A stretch of 64,000 nt of DNA from Trichopria drosophilae (lineage: Eukaryota; Arthropoda; Insecta; Hymenoptera; Diapriidae): the NCBI GenBank assembly GCA_030407085.1, contig CM059586.1, positions 105,599,501-105,663,500 on the forward strand, given 5' to 3'. The position numbers and the translations under genes are program-made. Below the pieces are notes generated by a model. That model ran no database searches and was not told where the DNA came from. It worked only from the letters and a program-made list of their open reading frames with translations. Every line of letters starts with the position of its first letter. Position 1 is the stretch's first letter. Positions 1 through 12,330 of the stretch are shown here, one piece after another.

Positions 1-60
1 ATTTGCATCCACGAAAGTCACTGCAAATAAGTAAATACTCACTCATTTAAATTTAGACAC
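1..60. repeat. Partial copy of a CACTGC...CACTCATT word-array end
   Basis: CGAAAGTCACTGCAAATAAG followed by TAAATACTCACTCATTT resembles 10150-10185 in order and spacing. It is cut by the window edge. Confidence 0.4.
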
Positions 61-1984
61 TTACATTTGGTTTTGTATTCCTTTATCTGATTTGAAGCAG
101 TTTTTTTAATTACAGTCACAACGTTTGCAGGATTTTTTGATAAATATAGTTATTTTATAGTAAATCATCTATTTCAAAATTATTTTAGGGGTAACGGTTA
201 TGTGAGGAGTAATGTGATATCAATGTATTTAAAATGCTTTGAGTTCAGAGAGCCATTATGATGTAGTAGTCACTGATTGCGTTTTATTTTTATTCGTGTA
301 AATTTTTATTTACTTTATTTTTAATGTGCACTTATTGGATATAAAATTGTGTAAGGTATCCAATGTTTTTAACAGCATACCGAAATGTGCGGTACAAATT
401 GTCATAGTTTTTTATATCAATAGTTTTTATAGAAAGAGTCATTGAAGTCGTTCGACACTTCATATCTTGTAATTTTTGACTATGGTTTTTCTAAATATGA
501 CCTTTATTTTCACTTTTTTCGTGTTTTATTAATTAGGCGCCTTGAAAAGAAAAAAACGCGGAAATACCTAAAATGTTATTATAAACAGTTACTTTTTTTA
601 TATAAAATCATTATCCAATCGAATCACTTTTCTACGTCTTGCAGCATAATGACTTTTATTTCCCAAGGAACAAGAGAATTCCTTTTGACGAATCCAAAGT
701 CGGAATGCCCTAATTATGTAAAAGTTATCACTTTTCGACCAAAGAATTGTCAGATAGACTTTCAAGATTCAGGAACAGGTCGAAAATTACTTGAATATAA
801 CCTAAAAAATGCGTTTAAACCCTTCAAAGTTAAAAAAAAAATCTATAACCAAAATCGTGAAATCAAAGTCCAATAAACTTATAGGTCGATATCGGGTCCA
901 CTTTTAAGTAAATTACTTCACGAAACGTCTTAATTGGTCAATACCTTTGTATTTCGACCATTAGGTTAAAATTAAGATCGGAGAATGGAGTCTAATCTGA
1001 AAGTCGAATTTTCCCTTGAAAATTACATATAGGGCATTTCGTCGTTCGTCCAAATACGACTGCTCTACTAATCTAAGCTCAAAGTAGTTTATTTATGCTA
1101 CAGTAAAATGTTTAAGTTTGACAAATTTGGTCATAATTAGGTTGAAAAGAGAGAAAAATTACGTAAATATTACCAATTTTCGAAGGTCAGATTACTTTTA
1201 CCCTCTCACCATAATTCGACGCTCGAAAAGAGGTTATTTCGCACCATTTTGCAGCTTTTAATGACGTTATGATCGAACTACAAATTCATGACCACTTCAA
1301 TAATAAACAAAGAATTTTTAATGAAAATAGGTGTAATGTTTTTTCGTATCTCAAATTAAGAAAGCGTCTATGAAAAATGAAAAACTGTTTATTGGTATAA
1401 AAATCGAGGTAAACAAAGGTAAAAAATGCCTTTATAACATACAAAGCTGGTATTACATCTGTTCTTTAAAAAGCTGTTAGATATTTTAAAATGAAAGTGT
1501 TTCTGAATTATTGAGCATACGAAAAAAAAAATATTTTACTATTTGAATAGTAGACTTGGCTACCTAATTTGTCGAAGTCACTACTTAGATAGTAAAATTA
1601 CCTAAAAACGATGATTGTATATTACCGTACTATCGTGTTAGTAGTTTGAACTATCTCTTTCTTTTTGTGTACAGGTAATAGTATATTACGCCACTAGTGT
1701 GCGAAATAAATGATTGCCGAACAGGTTGAGTTTACGATACAAAAGTAAGGAAGTAGTTACCCTAACCAATTTCTTTTATGCACCAATTAATTGGTTAGGA
1801 GCCAAATTATTTCTTACTTCTTTCTTTTTCTCACCTGAATCTAAGCGGTTGGTTGCTTCAAACAATAATTTTTCTCCGATCACCATTATTTTTCGCACAT
1901 ATTTCAACTACAAGAAAATGTCGCCCATGGAGTTAGGAACAATAAAATTATCCTAAAAGCCACATAATTTCTCGATTATATATA
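61..1984. other. No recognisable gene or element
   Basis: AT-rich, many stops in all frames. The 144-codon frame at 442-876 is low in complexity, has no domain, and its codon use follows base composition. Nothing else seen. Confidence 0.6.
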
Positions 1985-2903
1985 CAGGGTGCTCGGCCAA
2001 CCATTACCCAGCGGCTAACTGTAGATTGTACAGATAATTCTGAGCAACTTTTTCCTCTGAAAAAATTTCCGGGAAGGTAGAGTTTTTAAGTTATTCAACA
2101 CTAAAATTTAGGGGGAAAAATCACTTTTTTTTTAAATATCTCGGCTCTGTATGAAGGTATCTTAGCGAACCGAAGCTCATTTTAAAGATATTTTCAAGAT
2201 ATACAAGTTGCCTCTGTTGGTTTTTGACCTACAATGAATATTTCTCTTGTTATAGCCATAAAAACGGGGGTAAATGCCGATTTTTCAGGTTTTTCGCGTC
2301 TAACTAGTTTCGACACATAGCTATCGAAATATCACACTGGAAAAAGTTGTAGGCCTTGAAAACACAAACATTTTTTGTCCTCTAATACGATGCGATTAAA
2401 TTAAAACTGAACCCTATTTGCACTCGTTTTCATAACATTTTGTTATTAATATCGATTTATTTGTCGTACTGTATTTTGTCGACTTTACGAGGCTCTTGTA
2501 GGGTTCAGTTTTAATTTAATCGCATCGTATTAAAGGACAAAAAATGTTTGCTTTTTCAAGGCCTACAACTTTTTCCTGTGTGATATTTCGGTAACTATGT
2601 GTCGAAACGAGTTAAACGCGAAAACCCTGAAAAATTGACATTTACCCCGTTTTTATGGCTATAACAAGAGAGATATTCATTGTAGGTCAAAAACCTTCTT
2701 TCTTTAAAATGAGCTCCGATTCATTAAGATACCTTCAAACAAAGTCGAGATATTTAAAAAAATGTGATTTTTTCCCCTAAAGTTTAGTGTTGAATAACTT
2801 AAAAACTCTACCTTCCCGGAAATTTTTTCAGAGGAAAAAGTTGTTCAGAATTATCTGTAGAATCTAGAGTTGGCCGCTGGGTAATGGTTGGCCGATCACC
2901 CTG
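1985..2903. mobile_element. Foldback DNA element with CAGGGTG ends
   Basis: Two arms of about 430 and 405 bp (1985-2416 and 2499-2903) are reverse complements with roughly 90% or better identity by eye and enclose an 82-bp loop. The ends read CAGGGTG...CACCCTG, flanked on both sides by TATATA, so the target duplication is TA or TATA. No coding capacity is credible; the minus-strand frame 2864-3088 merely overlaps the end. Ends of this CAGGGTG type occur in many insect non-autonomous DNA elements, but I cannot assign the superfamily. A read-through transcript would form a long hairpin. Confidence 0.85.
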
Positions 2904-3965
2904 TATATAAACAATAATAAAAACAGAAAGATGCGAATATTACGGGTTGCCGATTGCAACCTCGAAAGATGTGAAAAAACGATGTAGGGGTTACCGGAAT
3001 TTTGTTCATTACCGCAACTGCATTTTAAATTTGGCCGTGTATAAGTAGTTAAAAAAGTAATTTTACTATTATAGTCCATTTCCCCCAAAGAATCATTTTA
3101 ATAACCAGGACTTGGTGTAAAAAATCAACCTTTCATCCCAGGTATTCCATGTGGACTCATCAATAAAGGTCCCACAGAATTCTTTGACTTGCGTATGGTT
3201 TCGTTATTTATTAGCGTTTTTAAATAAATTTAATAGATGACGTAAAGTACGAAATTAAATTACAGCACTAAATAACATAAAGTGCGAAGTCACATTTTCA
3301 TGAACAGTAATCCGGATGAAACATCACAAAAAAATTTTCATTAGATAAAATTTCTTTAAATCGGTTGATAATAAATTAATTTTTCTAAATATATAGACTT
3401 GTCTATTATTTACGGTTAAGGTCCACAACGAGCACCAAATCCGGTGACAAATGAGGAATAAATTAATTAATGGAACCGAACATGTCCAAATAAAAAACAT
3501 CTCTTATATGCAATACTCTGGTCCTGCATCTTTTGAAGTTATTTAGATAAGTTATGATCTTTGAATGAATTTCATATATTTTATCCTTTTTAATGGTTAT
3601 CTTTCATAAGTCAAACATTTTCTACAGACAATGTGACTAAAAATACAATAAAAAATGTATATTTTTCATCTACAGATAAACTGTTTATTTGTTTTAGAAA
3701 ATTTACAAAATCCCTACATCAATAAGATGTTAGTACTCTAGACATTTTGAAAACAATAATGATATGCAATTCTCATCAGAAAATGTCTTTTTTTACAGTT
3801 TTGGAAAATAATATTTTGCCAGAAGACGAAAGAATTACATCTAGGTATTTCGAATTATATGAGAAAATATTACCATCAGCTATTGTCACTAATCGTGTAT
3901 AAAGTTATTCAGTTTATATTTATTATTTTGTGTAGCTCATGGATTCGTATAAGTCTCTAAGCTCA

Positions 3966-4365
3966 TTAATTGAACCTGTTAATGCCTGAAATGAAATTTT
4001 TCACACCTGGACCCGGTACTTGTACCAAAAACTTACGTTTATAATTTTTTTTTATTCAACATGGCGCAATCGAAATAGCGTCCTTATTTAGTACATTCCC
4101 TAGTAAATACTGAGAATTTTTTTTAAATTTTTTAAAAGCTGGTAGTTTTCGAGAAAATTTGCATCAACTACAAGATTTGAAATACATTTCTTTCGAGTTT
4201 TTTACATTAATTTGCAAACATAAAAACAGATATTCGTTGCCAATTTTGACAAATTTTGACAGAAGCATTCAAACGAGTACCATTCAATTTTTGTTAACTT
4301 CTATTCCGATATTTGATTAAAGGGTTGAAGTGTAAAAAATGTAATTTCAGGTGTTAATGGGTTAA
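3966..4365. mobile_element. TTAA-flanked TIR element, piggyBac-like, non-autonomous
   Basis: Ends at TTAA (3966-3969 and 4362-4365). The right end, read inward, is TTAACCCATTAACACCTGAA; the left end has TTAATGCCTGAAATGAAA. The terminal ~45 bp pair with about 75-80% identity. The TTAA target and CCCxTTAA-type terminus suggest a piggyBac-related MITE. No coding. Old copy. Confidence 0.6.
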
Positions 4366-7300
4366 CGATTATTTTTCTCATAACTGCTTCGGTTCATACT
4401 TCTAAGCTGTCATATTACAGTTAATGTGAGATTAGCTAAAATATATTCAATATGACCTATTCAAATATATTTCAATGAAGAATAAGTCGGAATACCTATT
4501 TTTTTTAAGTTTTGCGAAAAAGCAAAATTTTACAAAATGTCTTCAAGTTAGAAGCAATAGAGTGGATATTTAAAACTGATCTAAACAATTTTTATTTATT
4601 GCGACTTTCTCGTCATACCTAAACATTCAATTAAAAAAGATTTTTAGACATTTACCAGTCCATTAACGACGATCAAATCTATCTGATTAATCCAAACAGA
4701 CTGAAAGATTATTATCTAAATATGCACGAAACTAAATGAAGAAATTAGATGTGACAATCAAATAAGACTTCAAAATTTGTTAAAATGTAAATGTAACATT
4801 TAAACACGATTTCAAAATAATTCACATAGAAATTATAATTATGTAAAAAATCGTCACAAATACAATAGGTTTTCAATTAAGATAATTGCCATTGTTGCCT
4901 TGGTTTTATTTCCGCCTAAAGTGATGTAAATGGAGCGCGTAAGTTGTAAAAAAGTAAATTGAGGGTTAAATGGGGTGAAAATTCAGAACTGAGATACTGT
5001 TTTATACGATCGCTTGAATTTTAAACGAAAATTGTCTAGACATCTGCACGACGTACTCGATGGGTTATAAGATCCATATATAACCAGTCGTAAAATCAAG
5101 TATTTTTTACTCCATCACGAGGGGAACGTTGCCTTAGGCGAAAATAACGGGGAAGAGGTCTCTAATATCTGACTGTCGAAGTAAATTTAGCATTGCCACA
5201 CTTAAATATCAATCGAAAAATTATTTAAAAATTTTGAGAGTTGATTGAATAACGCAATGCTTCTATATTTGAATTTTTAATGATATTTAAAAGTACTTTA
5301 AATGAATTCTTATTTTTTAAATATTCCCATAGGATTTTTTGAATCTATTAACCGTTCAAGTATAGAAATTAAGTTTTGAACAATAAAAATATTGATTTCA
5401 ATTTTTTACATAATTTTATAAATATTGTCTCAATCAATCCATAAAATCGTTATAAATTGAGAATGTTTCTCTAATACATTAAACAATTATTTATCATTAT
5501 TAATAGAATTTTTGTATTCTTCTTTAGGAGGAGCACACTTGAATTTTCTGCTATATTAAGTCTTAATTTTAAAAAATATCACTATTTGTATTCTAGACCT
5601 ATTTTGGGCGGGAAATAATGTCATAACCAACAAAATTATTTATTTTTTTGTTGTATTGTTGACATTAAGATTTGTGACTAAATTAAAATTTTTCAAAATC
5701 CATCCCCTTATTTCTTATTGAGAGTTTTAGAAACAAAATAAAACAAGAAGCATTCTTTCTATAACATTTCAAACGTATTGCACTTATTTTTAAAAATACA
5801 AATAAGACGAAAAATTGTTGCGGAACAAAATTAATGCCAATGAGTTTATGGTACTTTTACGTTTATAAATAAAACAAGTACTCCTGAAGAATAAAAATAT
5901 TCCGACCCAAATTTTTCAAAATTTTATTCGATTTAATAATTTGCAAAAACTTGATATTTGTGAAGACATTTTTGCGGGACATTTTTATTATATGTTTTCG
6001 AAATGTAATAAGGTTACGGTATTTCAATCAATTTTATTCCGCTTTCTGCTTGAAACTTTGACTTTTATTTTCTGACAAAAGAATCCATGAAAATACAAGA
6101 AATGTACAAAAAAGAAATAGTGTCACGGAATAAGGATATAAACTTAAGAAAAATGAAATAGTTAAAACTAATAACTAGATAGTAGGACAAGACACCGCAA
6201 GCATTTTCAGTTAATTTCGCTATCTAAATAATGACCTCAACAAAGTGGGCTGTCAAAATTTATCAACTTAATTAAATAAGTACGAAATAATTAGATGTCG
6301 TTAAAATTTTATTGTTTTACTGTTTTTATATTATACAAATTTTAATTATTGGCATAATGTATATATTGTCAAATCTTTTTAAAAATGTTCAGCCATGTCT
6401 TTTTGAGTGCCAACAAATAAATAGTTTATGGGGACGTCGTGGATGTACACAGAATTTTAATTTATTTGCTGGAATATATCTTACAATTCCTAGTTTCCAA
6501 ATGAATAATTTAGTAATTGAGCTAAACGACCCATTTATAGACTATCGAGTAGAATTTGTCATATTTTTGTGACTGGTGTTTTTTTAGAAAAATATAGAAT
6601 AAAAAATGCCTTATAAACATCAAAAAGAGAATTCTGGACATCTAATTACGTCGGACAGAGTTCAAAATAATATTTATAGATTATAAGAAAAGTAATTGTA
6701 AGCATTCGAATATGTTTTAATGAAGTATTTCCAGTGAATGCATTCAATTATTATAATTATACACTAACCGTTATTATTGTATCCATCGTCTGATTGAAGT
6801 AAGGAATATCGATCATCCAGTGGCATTTTAATGCCATTGTCTGCAATCTATTTTTATATTGGATGGAAATTCGTTCAATATGTTGATTGTTGTTAGAAAC
6901 CTTCAATTATTACAACATTCACTAAATATCATTAGAATTATTTTAACAAGCGTAACAATTTTGTATGCTTCCGTATGACTTTAATTTATATTTTCAAATA
7001 TAAAACTGAGTTAGTTTTTGCAACCTGTTCGTGTAGCGGTTCATAGATAATCGTTGTATTTATAATGACTTACATATATTTTTCACTATCGGTATCTTAT
7101 TGTAGTTTTTAAATCTTTCATTTACATCATCGTTCAGGTGTAGTTTTTCTAATGTATTGTAATTGATTTGCATTTTGACATAAGATATGTGTTTGGAAAC
7201 ATCTTTCGTATTGGCACGTGATCTTATAGTTCAATAACATTCTCACTCCTCATAGGTTGCCATCACAATCACTATTCATTGATCATATATTGATTTACAT

Positions 7301-7975
7301 TTTATTGCTTATCAGAAATGTATCACTGAAAGAAAAAAATTTTGATAAATTTACTTAAATGTTTCAATGACATATTCTATTAGTCCGTGAAACATGTTAG
7401 TTTTGTAAAATAAGGTAAGGGATATTTTTCATTATTCTTTGCAGTCTTATCTACTTTGTCATTATGTCCACTTTTTAAAGCGACTTGTTTATCTTTCCAG
7501 AATTCACAGTTTGCGGTATAGTTCATCGGTTTGGGTGTAGAACGTTGCGAGTTCGAGTCAGTGTTCCACTCCATTTTTTTTCTGTGATAATATAATTTAT
7601 GCTTAAAGGGGCTCTAAAATGCTCCGCCGATAAGGCAGGAATTTTCACTGGAAAAACGTAAACAAAATATTACTGAATCTGTTTGACTGTACTGATGTAA
7701 GAATAATTCTAATTACTATAGACGGTAACCTAGAAAAAGGAGAAGACTGAGAATTGACGGAGAATTTTTGGAAATAAGTAATTTTTCTTTTTAACCCATT
7801 AAGTCCTGAATGGACTTTTTTCTCTATAATTTTCAAATTACAATTTCGGTTGTATTTTATGTTAAAAAAAGGTTCCAAAAAAATATCCAAGAAGGCATAT
7901 CTGATGTAAAATTAACTGAACTTATGAAATCTTTTGTTACATTTTTCATAAAATTTAACCGTGAAAAGATATATA
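4366..7975. other. No recognisable gene; one weak inverted repeat
   Basis: At 4904-4925 TTTTATTTCCGCCTAAAG pairs loosely with GCCTTAGGCGAAAATAA at 5131-5147, perhaps an old MITE. Position 7538 has GCGAGTTCGAGTC, a B-box-like string followed 20 bp later by a T run. The rest is featureless AT-rich DNA. Confidence 0.5.
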
Positions 7976-8239
7976 CAGTAGAGTCCCGGTATATTTGCGT
8001 CTGGCTATATTTATGTGCCAGCATATTTGCCCAGTTCCGTCTCGTTATATTTATCTGTCGCCGCTCTCTTTTTCCCCCACCTAGCGCGCTGGGGCCTCAG
8101 GAAGGGCCTGCTGTGACGTCACGAACGTAATGCGACTGAGGAGAGTGGGAGAAGCGGCTCTCCCCTTCTTTTGACAAATATCAGGAGATAGGAGGGAAAG
8201 ACGAGGAATCGAGCGGGCAAATATACCGGGACTCTACTA
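7976..8239. mobile_element. Pogo-like MITE with CAGTAGAGTCCCGG ends
   Basis: TIRs of about 23 bp: CAGTAGAGTCCCGGTATATT on the left and GCAAATATACCGGGACTCTA on the right, flanked by TA. The interior is GC-rich (TGACGTCACGAACG contains a CRE-like palindrome TGACGTCA at 8114-8121). The CAGTAG... terminus with a TA target is typical of pogo/Tigger-type elements. No coding. Confidence 0.8.
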
Positions 8240-8602
8240 TACGGTTAATATAATATAAAAACATTTTTGAAATTGTTTTCTGCCTTTATAACTTTGGCAC
8301 TTTAAAATGTGCATATTAAAATTTTGAAAATAAAGGTGAACGTTTCCAAAATGACGTCAAAAAATCGAAATAATCGTCGAAATGTTCACAAATTTTTTCT
8401 TTGAAAAAACGTTACGAAAAAAAGTTCTTAGCATTGTTCAAAGAATACTCTGAAATATTTAATTTTGTGGAATATTGGTATCTACTTAGAAATCATTATT
8501 TTGATTAAAATTTTTTAGTAAATTATTTAAATTAATTTAAAATGGTATATTGATAGTATACTTTCTTGCATAAAACTTACAAAAATATTGGTAATGCACC
8601 TA

Positions 8603-8731
8603 TCCCAGACAGCACAAAATGTTTTGTTACATACCAAATACGTTACTGATATATAACGGTTATGAAGCCGGACATTTTTACATTCCTGTGACATAACCGT
8701 TACATATTTGCAACGTCTGTGCTGTATGGGA
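8603..8731. mobile_element. Short hairpin MITE, TCCCAGACAGCAC ends
   Basis: 129 bp. Ends TCCCAGACAGCACA and TGTGCTGTATGGGA pair at 13 of 14 positions. An inner pair AACGGTTATG / CATAACCGTT and a matching TGTTAC.../...GTAACA zone let the whole element fold on itself. No coding; superfamily unknown. Confidence 0.7.
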
Positions 8732-8796
8732 TTGGAGGATATTCTTTCCTGCTATGTTACCCGTTTATTGTCGAAATTTTTTAAATATATTTACAA

Positions 8797-8855
8797 TATA
8801 TTGCCAATTACAATTGTCGATATATTGCCAATTACAATTGTCGATATATTGCCAA
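8797..8855. repeat. 24-bp tandem repeat, about 2.5 copies
   Basis: The unit TATATTGCCAATTACAATTG plus TCGA is repeated exactly twice (8797-8820, 8821-8844), with a partial third copy. Confidence 0.9.
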
Positions 8856-9114
8856 TATATTTCCTACATGATTAATTTTTGCTCGGGAGACTTATTTTTC
8901 AATATGGATTCGTTCAATAAATTTTTATAAATCGATAAAAGAGAAAAACTCGCTGTTTTTGTGAAATTAACTTGCCTATCACGAATCGTTTTGTATGAGT
9001 AATAGCATAAGTCATACCATGGTTAGACAAACAGACAGAATAAAATGAAAACAAACATAATCGTGGTTCTCCACAAACAGGAAAGAACACTAATAAAAAC
9101 TCTTTTATTAGTAT

Positions 9115-9500
9115 ACGTCGATCGTTTCTGATGAGAAAGTCGAATGAGCGGTGAGACTTATGACAACTTTAAGATATCACTTAGGTCGAGCTCGGGTCCC
9201 CATATTCCCCTTCGAATTGTTTCGAAATTGCAGACTGGCAGAAAATAAGGGTCGCCTATTTTATTTTATCTCCGCCGAAGCGATTTTCAGGGATGAAATC
9301 AGCCTGGAACTCGGTTACGTATTGGATGGTTAGGGTCTGGGCATCGCACCCCACAAGATTCAACGTCAAAATATTAGTCATCACGAGCACTCGAAAACCT
9401 ATATCCGGGCTTTTCGTGGCCTCTTTTCTCTGTCTGAGAGACGAACCGCTCTTTCAATCGCAGACCCTGATCGTATTGGCTTAAGCAATTGGACAATGTT
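9115..9500. other. GC-richer island without coding signal
   Basis: Base composition rises sharply here. Two overlapping short plus-strand frames (9151-9333, 9293-9484) show no domain and end in different frames. Candidate conserved non-coding DNA or an unrecognised exon. Confidence 0.35.
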
Positions 9501-9984
9501 AATTAAGACGCTAGGAGAGTTATGGACTGTGACCGGCTCACGGATCTGTACCCAGTTTCCATTACGTTCAGCTATGATTTATTCAATTGCCATATTATTG
9601 TTTTCCTTTTAACATAAGGGATGTCGGCGATTCATTTACTTGTGTCGTTCCAACAAATTTCAGAGTGTATCAATTCATATGAAATTTGTCTAATTTTCAA
9701 AATGATGAAATATCACCATAAGATATAAAAAAGGAGTTTGGTATAGAACATGTATTGAATTTAATAAACATGTTTAATCTTCTTCATTTTCTTTTTGTAA
9801 ATGATAAAGGTTATGTTTTAAACAATTTCTTAAACACATAAATCGGAACCCACGTTGTCCCTTTGATTTTTTGTGATTTAAATTTTAGTTAACCCTTTCA
9901 GTCCCACACGGAAAAAAATAAATAGTTGGAACCTCTAACTATATATTAGGGTAAGACGCAGCCATCGTTTTTAGTTAATTTTGA

Positions 9985-10190
9985 ATATGCACTGATCTTC
10001 AGTGAAAAAGGAATCACTATTTCAAAATAGTGACCTTGTTTTCACTGTTTCGCTGTGTTTCTCTATTCCAAATTGAGATAGTACTTGTGTAGTTAAGTAA
10101 CCTACTAGTTATGCCAGAACCTACTATTTATTCTCTAAATTTGAATTATCGAAAGTCACTGCGAATCAGTGTATATACACTGATTATTAT
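9985..10190. repeat. Cluster of short perfect palindromes (word ATCAGTG/CACTGAT)
   Basis: CACTGATCTTCAGTG near 9990, TCACTATTTCAAAATAGTGA near 10014, and a 22-bp perfect palindrome AATCAGTGTAT/ATACACTGATT at 10164-10185. The lead-in CGAAAGTCACTGC at 10150 also occurs at the very start of the window (position 13). Confidence 0.55.
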
Positions 10191-10479
10191 CAGCCTATAG
10201 ATACCCCACCATTAATAAAATAATTAAAATTATGAGCATAACTTAATTAATCTATTAGTCTGAGAACATCTTCGGTTAATAAACAACGTCCAACATTATA
10301 TATAGTCGAGCCTTATCTATTTCTAGTCTACATCTAATTAGAAATTAAAGATTTCATCCTACAGATTTTTTGGAAAGAAATTTAATAAATTTTTCTGGCG
10401 GTACAACTGATAGGAATATATGAAAAAGTACTTTGACGTCTTCGTTTCTGAGATATTGGAAGTTTTACGATTAAATCGA

Positions 10480-11180
10480 CGTTTGATCTAAAATAATTTT
10501 AACCAGAAGTTTCGCATGGAACGTGAGCACAATTTTGATGAAATCTTTCGAAGGAGAGGCGAACAAGTTGAATTTTATAAAATTAGATGGAAGAAGTCAC
10601 TCGTCTTCTCAGAGGAATGTAATTGGACTGTCATTCAAAAACGACCTCTTTACTTCATATGACTATTAATATTCACATTAGTTCCAGAATCTCTGAAAAC
10701 GAAACGAATCTGTTCTATTCGTTGTCTGCAAATAACTTTTGCCTGGTCCATCTTTTTAAAATCTTATTTCATTTTTCAAAATTTTTTGAATATATAGATC
10801 TAACTTTGAAATCACTTAAGGCTCATTTGGATAAGCGAGTATCACAAGAACTTCTGCGCCATTCGTTATACCTTGGAAAAACGTCGTTCATATTTTATCC
10901 TCGAGATCTACGAGCCTTATCTGCAATTAGTCTGGAAACAAGTCGGAGAACGTGTGGGGCGCATCGACGAAGTAATTGGAAGGAGGAGTAAAAAGCACCT
11001 TTCGTCGATATTTTACAGACGCTCTTCATCGCTGATGCAATTCTTTAACATCGAGGGTTTCCCCAATTTTCTTATCGATGATGAAAACGAGATTTTAAAT
11101 GTTTACCGGAAATCGAATATGGCAAAGCTTCATTTATTTCGTCATAATTATTCTGAAACTTGGTACATTATATAAATGTA
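10480..11180. other. Moderately GC-richer segment, no recognised gene
   Basis: Two overlapping plus-strand frames, 10623-10991 (122 codons) and 10873-11175 (100 codons). The second has EKRRSYFILEIYEPYLQLVW and a mixed, non-repetitive composition but no domain I know. A lone exon cannot be excluded. Confidence 0.3.
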
Positions 11181-11334
11181 ATAATTGCAGAAATCAATGA
11201 AAGAATTTAGAAACATGATTTTCAACATTAATAACATTTTTCATTATTATGAACTGTATTAATTAAATATTCGTTTATTTTCTCCCATGGCCATTACAGC
11301 TTTTTTCTTTTCATCGACACTAAAGTTGTCTGCC

Positions 11335-12000
11335 CTCTAAATTTGAATAAGTGAAATTCTAATCTTCAGAAATAAGTGAAATAATAGGTATATTCACTTA
11401 TAAAATAAGTTAATTTGGAATTATTTGCGCATGCGCGAAAAGTTTTTCTCTAAGACAACAAGGGTGGTCATAGCGCCGGGAAAATATGTACTCTTTGAGC
11501 GCTTATCAAGTGCATCGAATTCGCGAATGTGCCGTCAAAATTGCGATTGCATATATGTGAGCCAAATTATTCATATGTAATAATAATATATCGATTACTG
11601 ATCAGAATTAGTGATAATGATTACACATATATGTATATTTCTATATATTTCTTGTGGGACGTGGACTTATTGCAATAAAAACAATATAACTTTTTAACTT
11701 TTTACACAAAAGGTAGATTTTCTTCTTGATAGAATGAATAGATTTATTCTAATCCGTCAAGAAATAAATCGGTGTCTTATTCAATAAGATAATTATTATA
11801 CTCTCGTAAAATCGCATATTGAACAAGATAATAATATTCTTATTTAATATGTGAAATTGTTCACACATTCAAAAAGTTAAATATTCACCTATTCAGTAAG
11901 TGCAATTAATCTCCTATAAAAAGTAACAAATTTTTTCAATAAGTGTATTACTCACTTAATTAGTACGTAAAATTGTTTATTCTAGAACTAACAAGTGAGC
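11335..12000. repeat. Array of the word AATAAGTGAA/TTCACTTATT in both orientations
   Basis: AATAAGTG and CACTTAT-type words occur repeatedly at 11345-11412 and again, with TTATTxAATAAG variants, at 11730-11990. The middle (11425-11640) is a different, GC-richer insert with GCGCATGCGCG at 11428. It starts with CTCTAAATTTGAATAAGTGA, whose first 14 bases also occur at 10132. The Penelope fragment begins just after it. Confidence 0.5.
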
Positions 12001-12016
12001 AAAAAATAATTATTTC

Positions 12017-12330
12017 GTTTATAAATTAGAATGCCAAAAATGCAATGTATCACAGGTGGGACAAATAAAAAGAACCCTCAAATACAGAATTAACGAACAT
12101 AAAAACAACCTAAAATGTACTTCGCAAACAAAAAATTGTATATCCGAACATATACAAGTGACAGGTCACAATTTTAAATGAAAAAACGCTAAAATATTAG
12201 ATCAGGATAGTAAATACTTTTCACAATAAATGTCGGAAATGTGTTATATTTTTTTACAAGACAAAGGTATTAATGTACCTGTGATGTACCAGAAGACACA
12301 CAGTTTTTACATAATTCATGCAAGAATCTA
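12017..12330 (+). pseudogene. Penelope-like element GIY-YIG endonuclease fragment
   Basis: Penelope-like retroelements end in a GIY-YIG nuclease that nicks the target. The plus frame from 12017 reads VYKLECQKCNVSQVGQIKRT, then YRINEHKNNL and EHIQVTGHNF, matching the family pattern (V/I)YKxxCxxCxxxYxGxTxRxLxxRxxEH...H...GH. The catalytic Tyr of YIG appears changed (SQVG). A TGA at 12179 replaces the usual Trp after GHxF, the same frame continues NAKILDQDSKYFSQ, and a TAA follows before GINVPV. The RT part upstream is absent. Dead fragment, about 100 codons. Confidence 0.75.

Noticed and set aside
442..876. 144-codon open frame
   Set aside because: Low-complexity, Lys/Phe/Tyr/Ile-rich as expected from AT-rich DNA; no domain, no splice context or repeat relation.
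9125..9150. CTGATGAGAAAGTCGAA resembling a hammerhead ribozyme core
   Set aside because: Stem II would be only two pairs, GAAA is not intact, and no stem I/III partners are seen; other CTGATGA strings in the window also lack partners.
10873..11175. 100-codon open frame with mixed composition
   Set aside because: No recognised domain and overlaps another frame on the same strand; kept only as part of a GC-richer segment, not as a gene.
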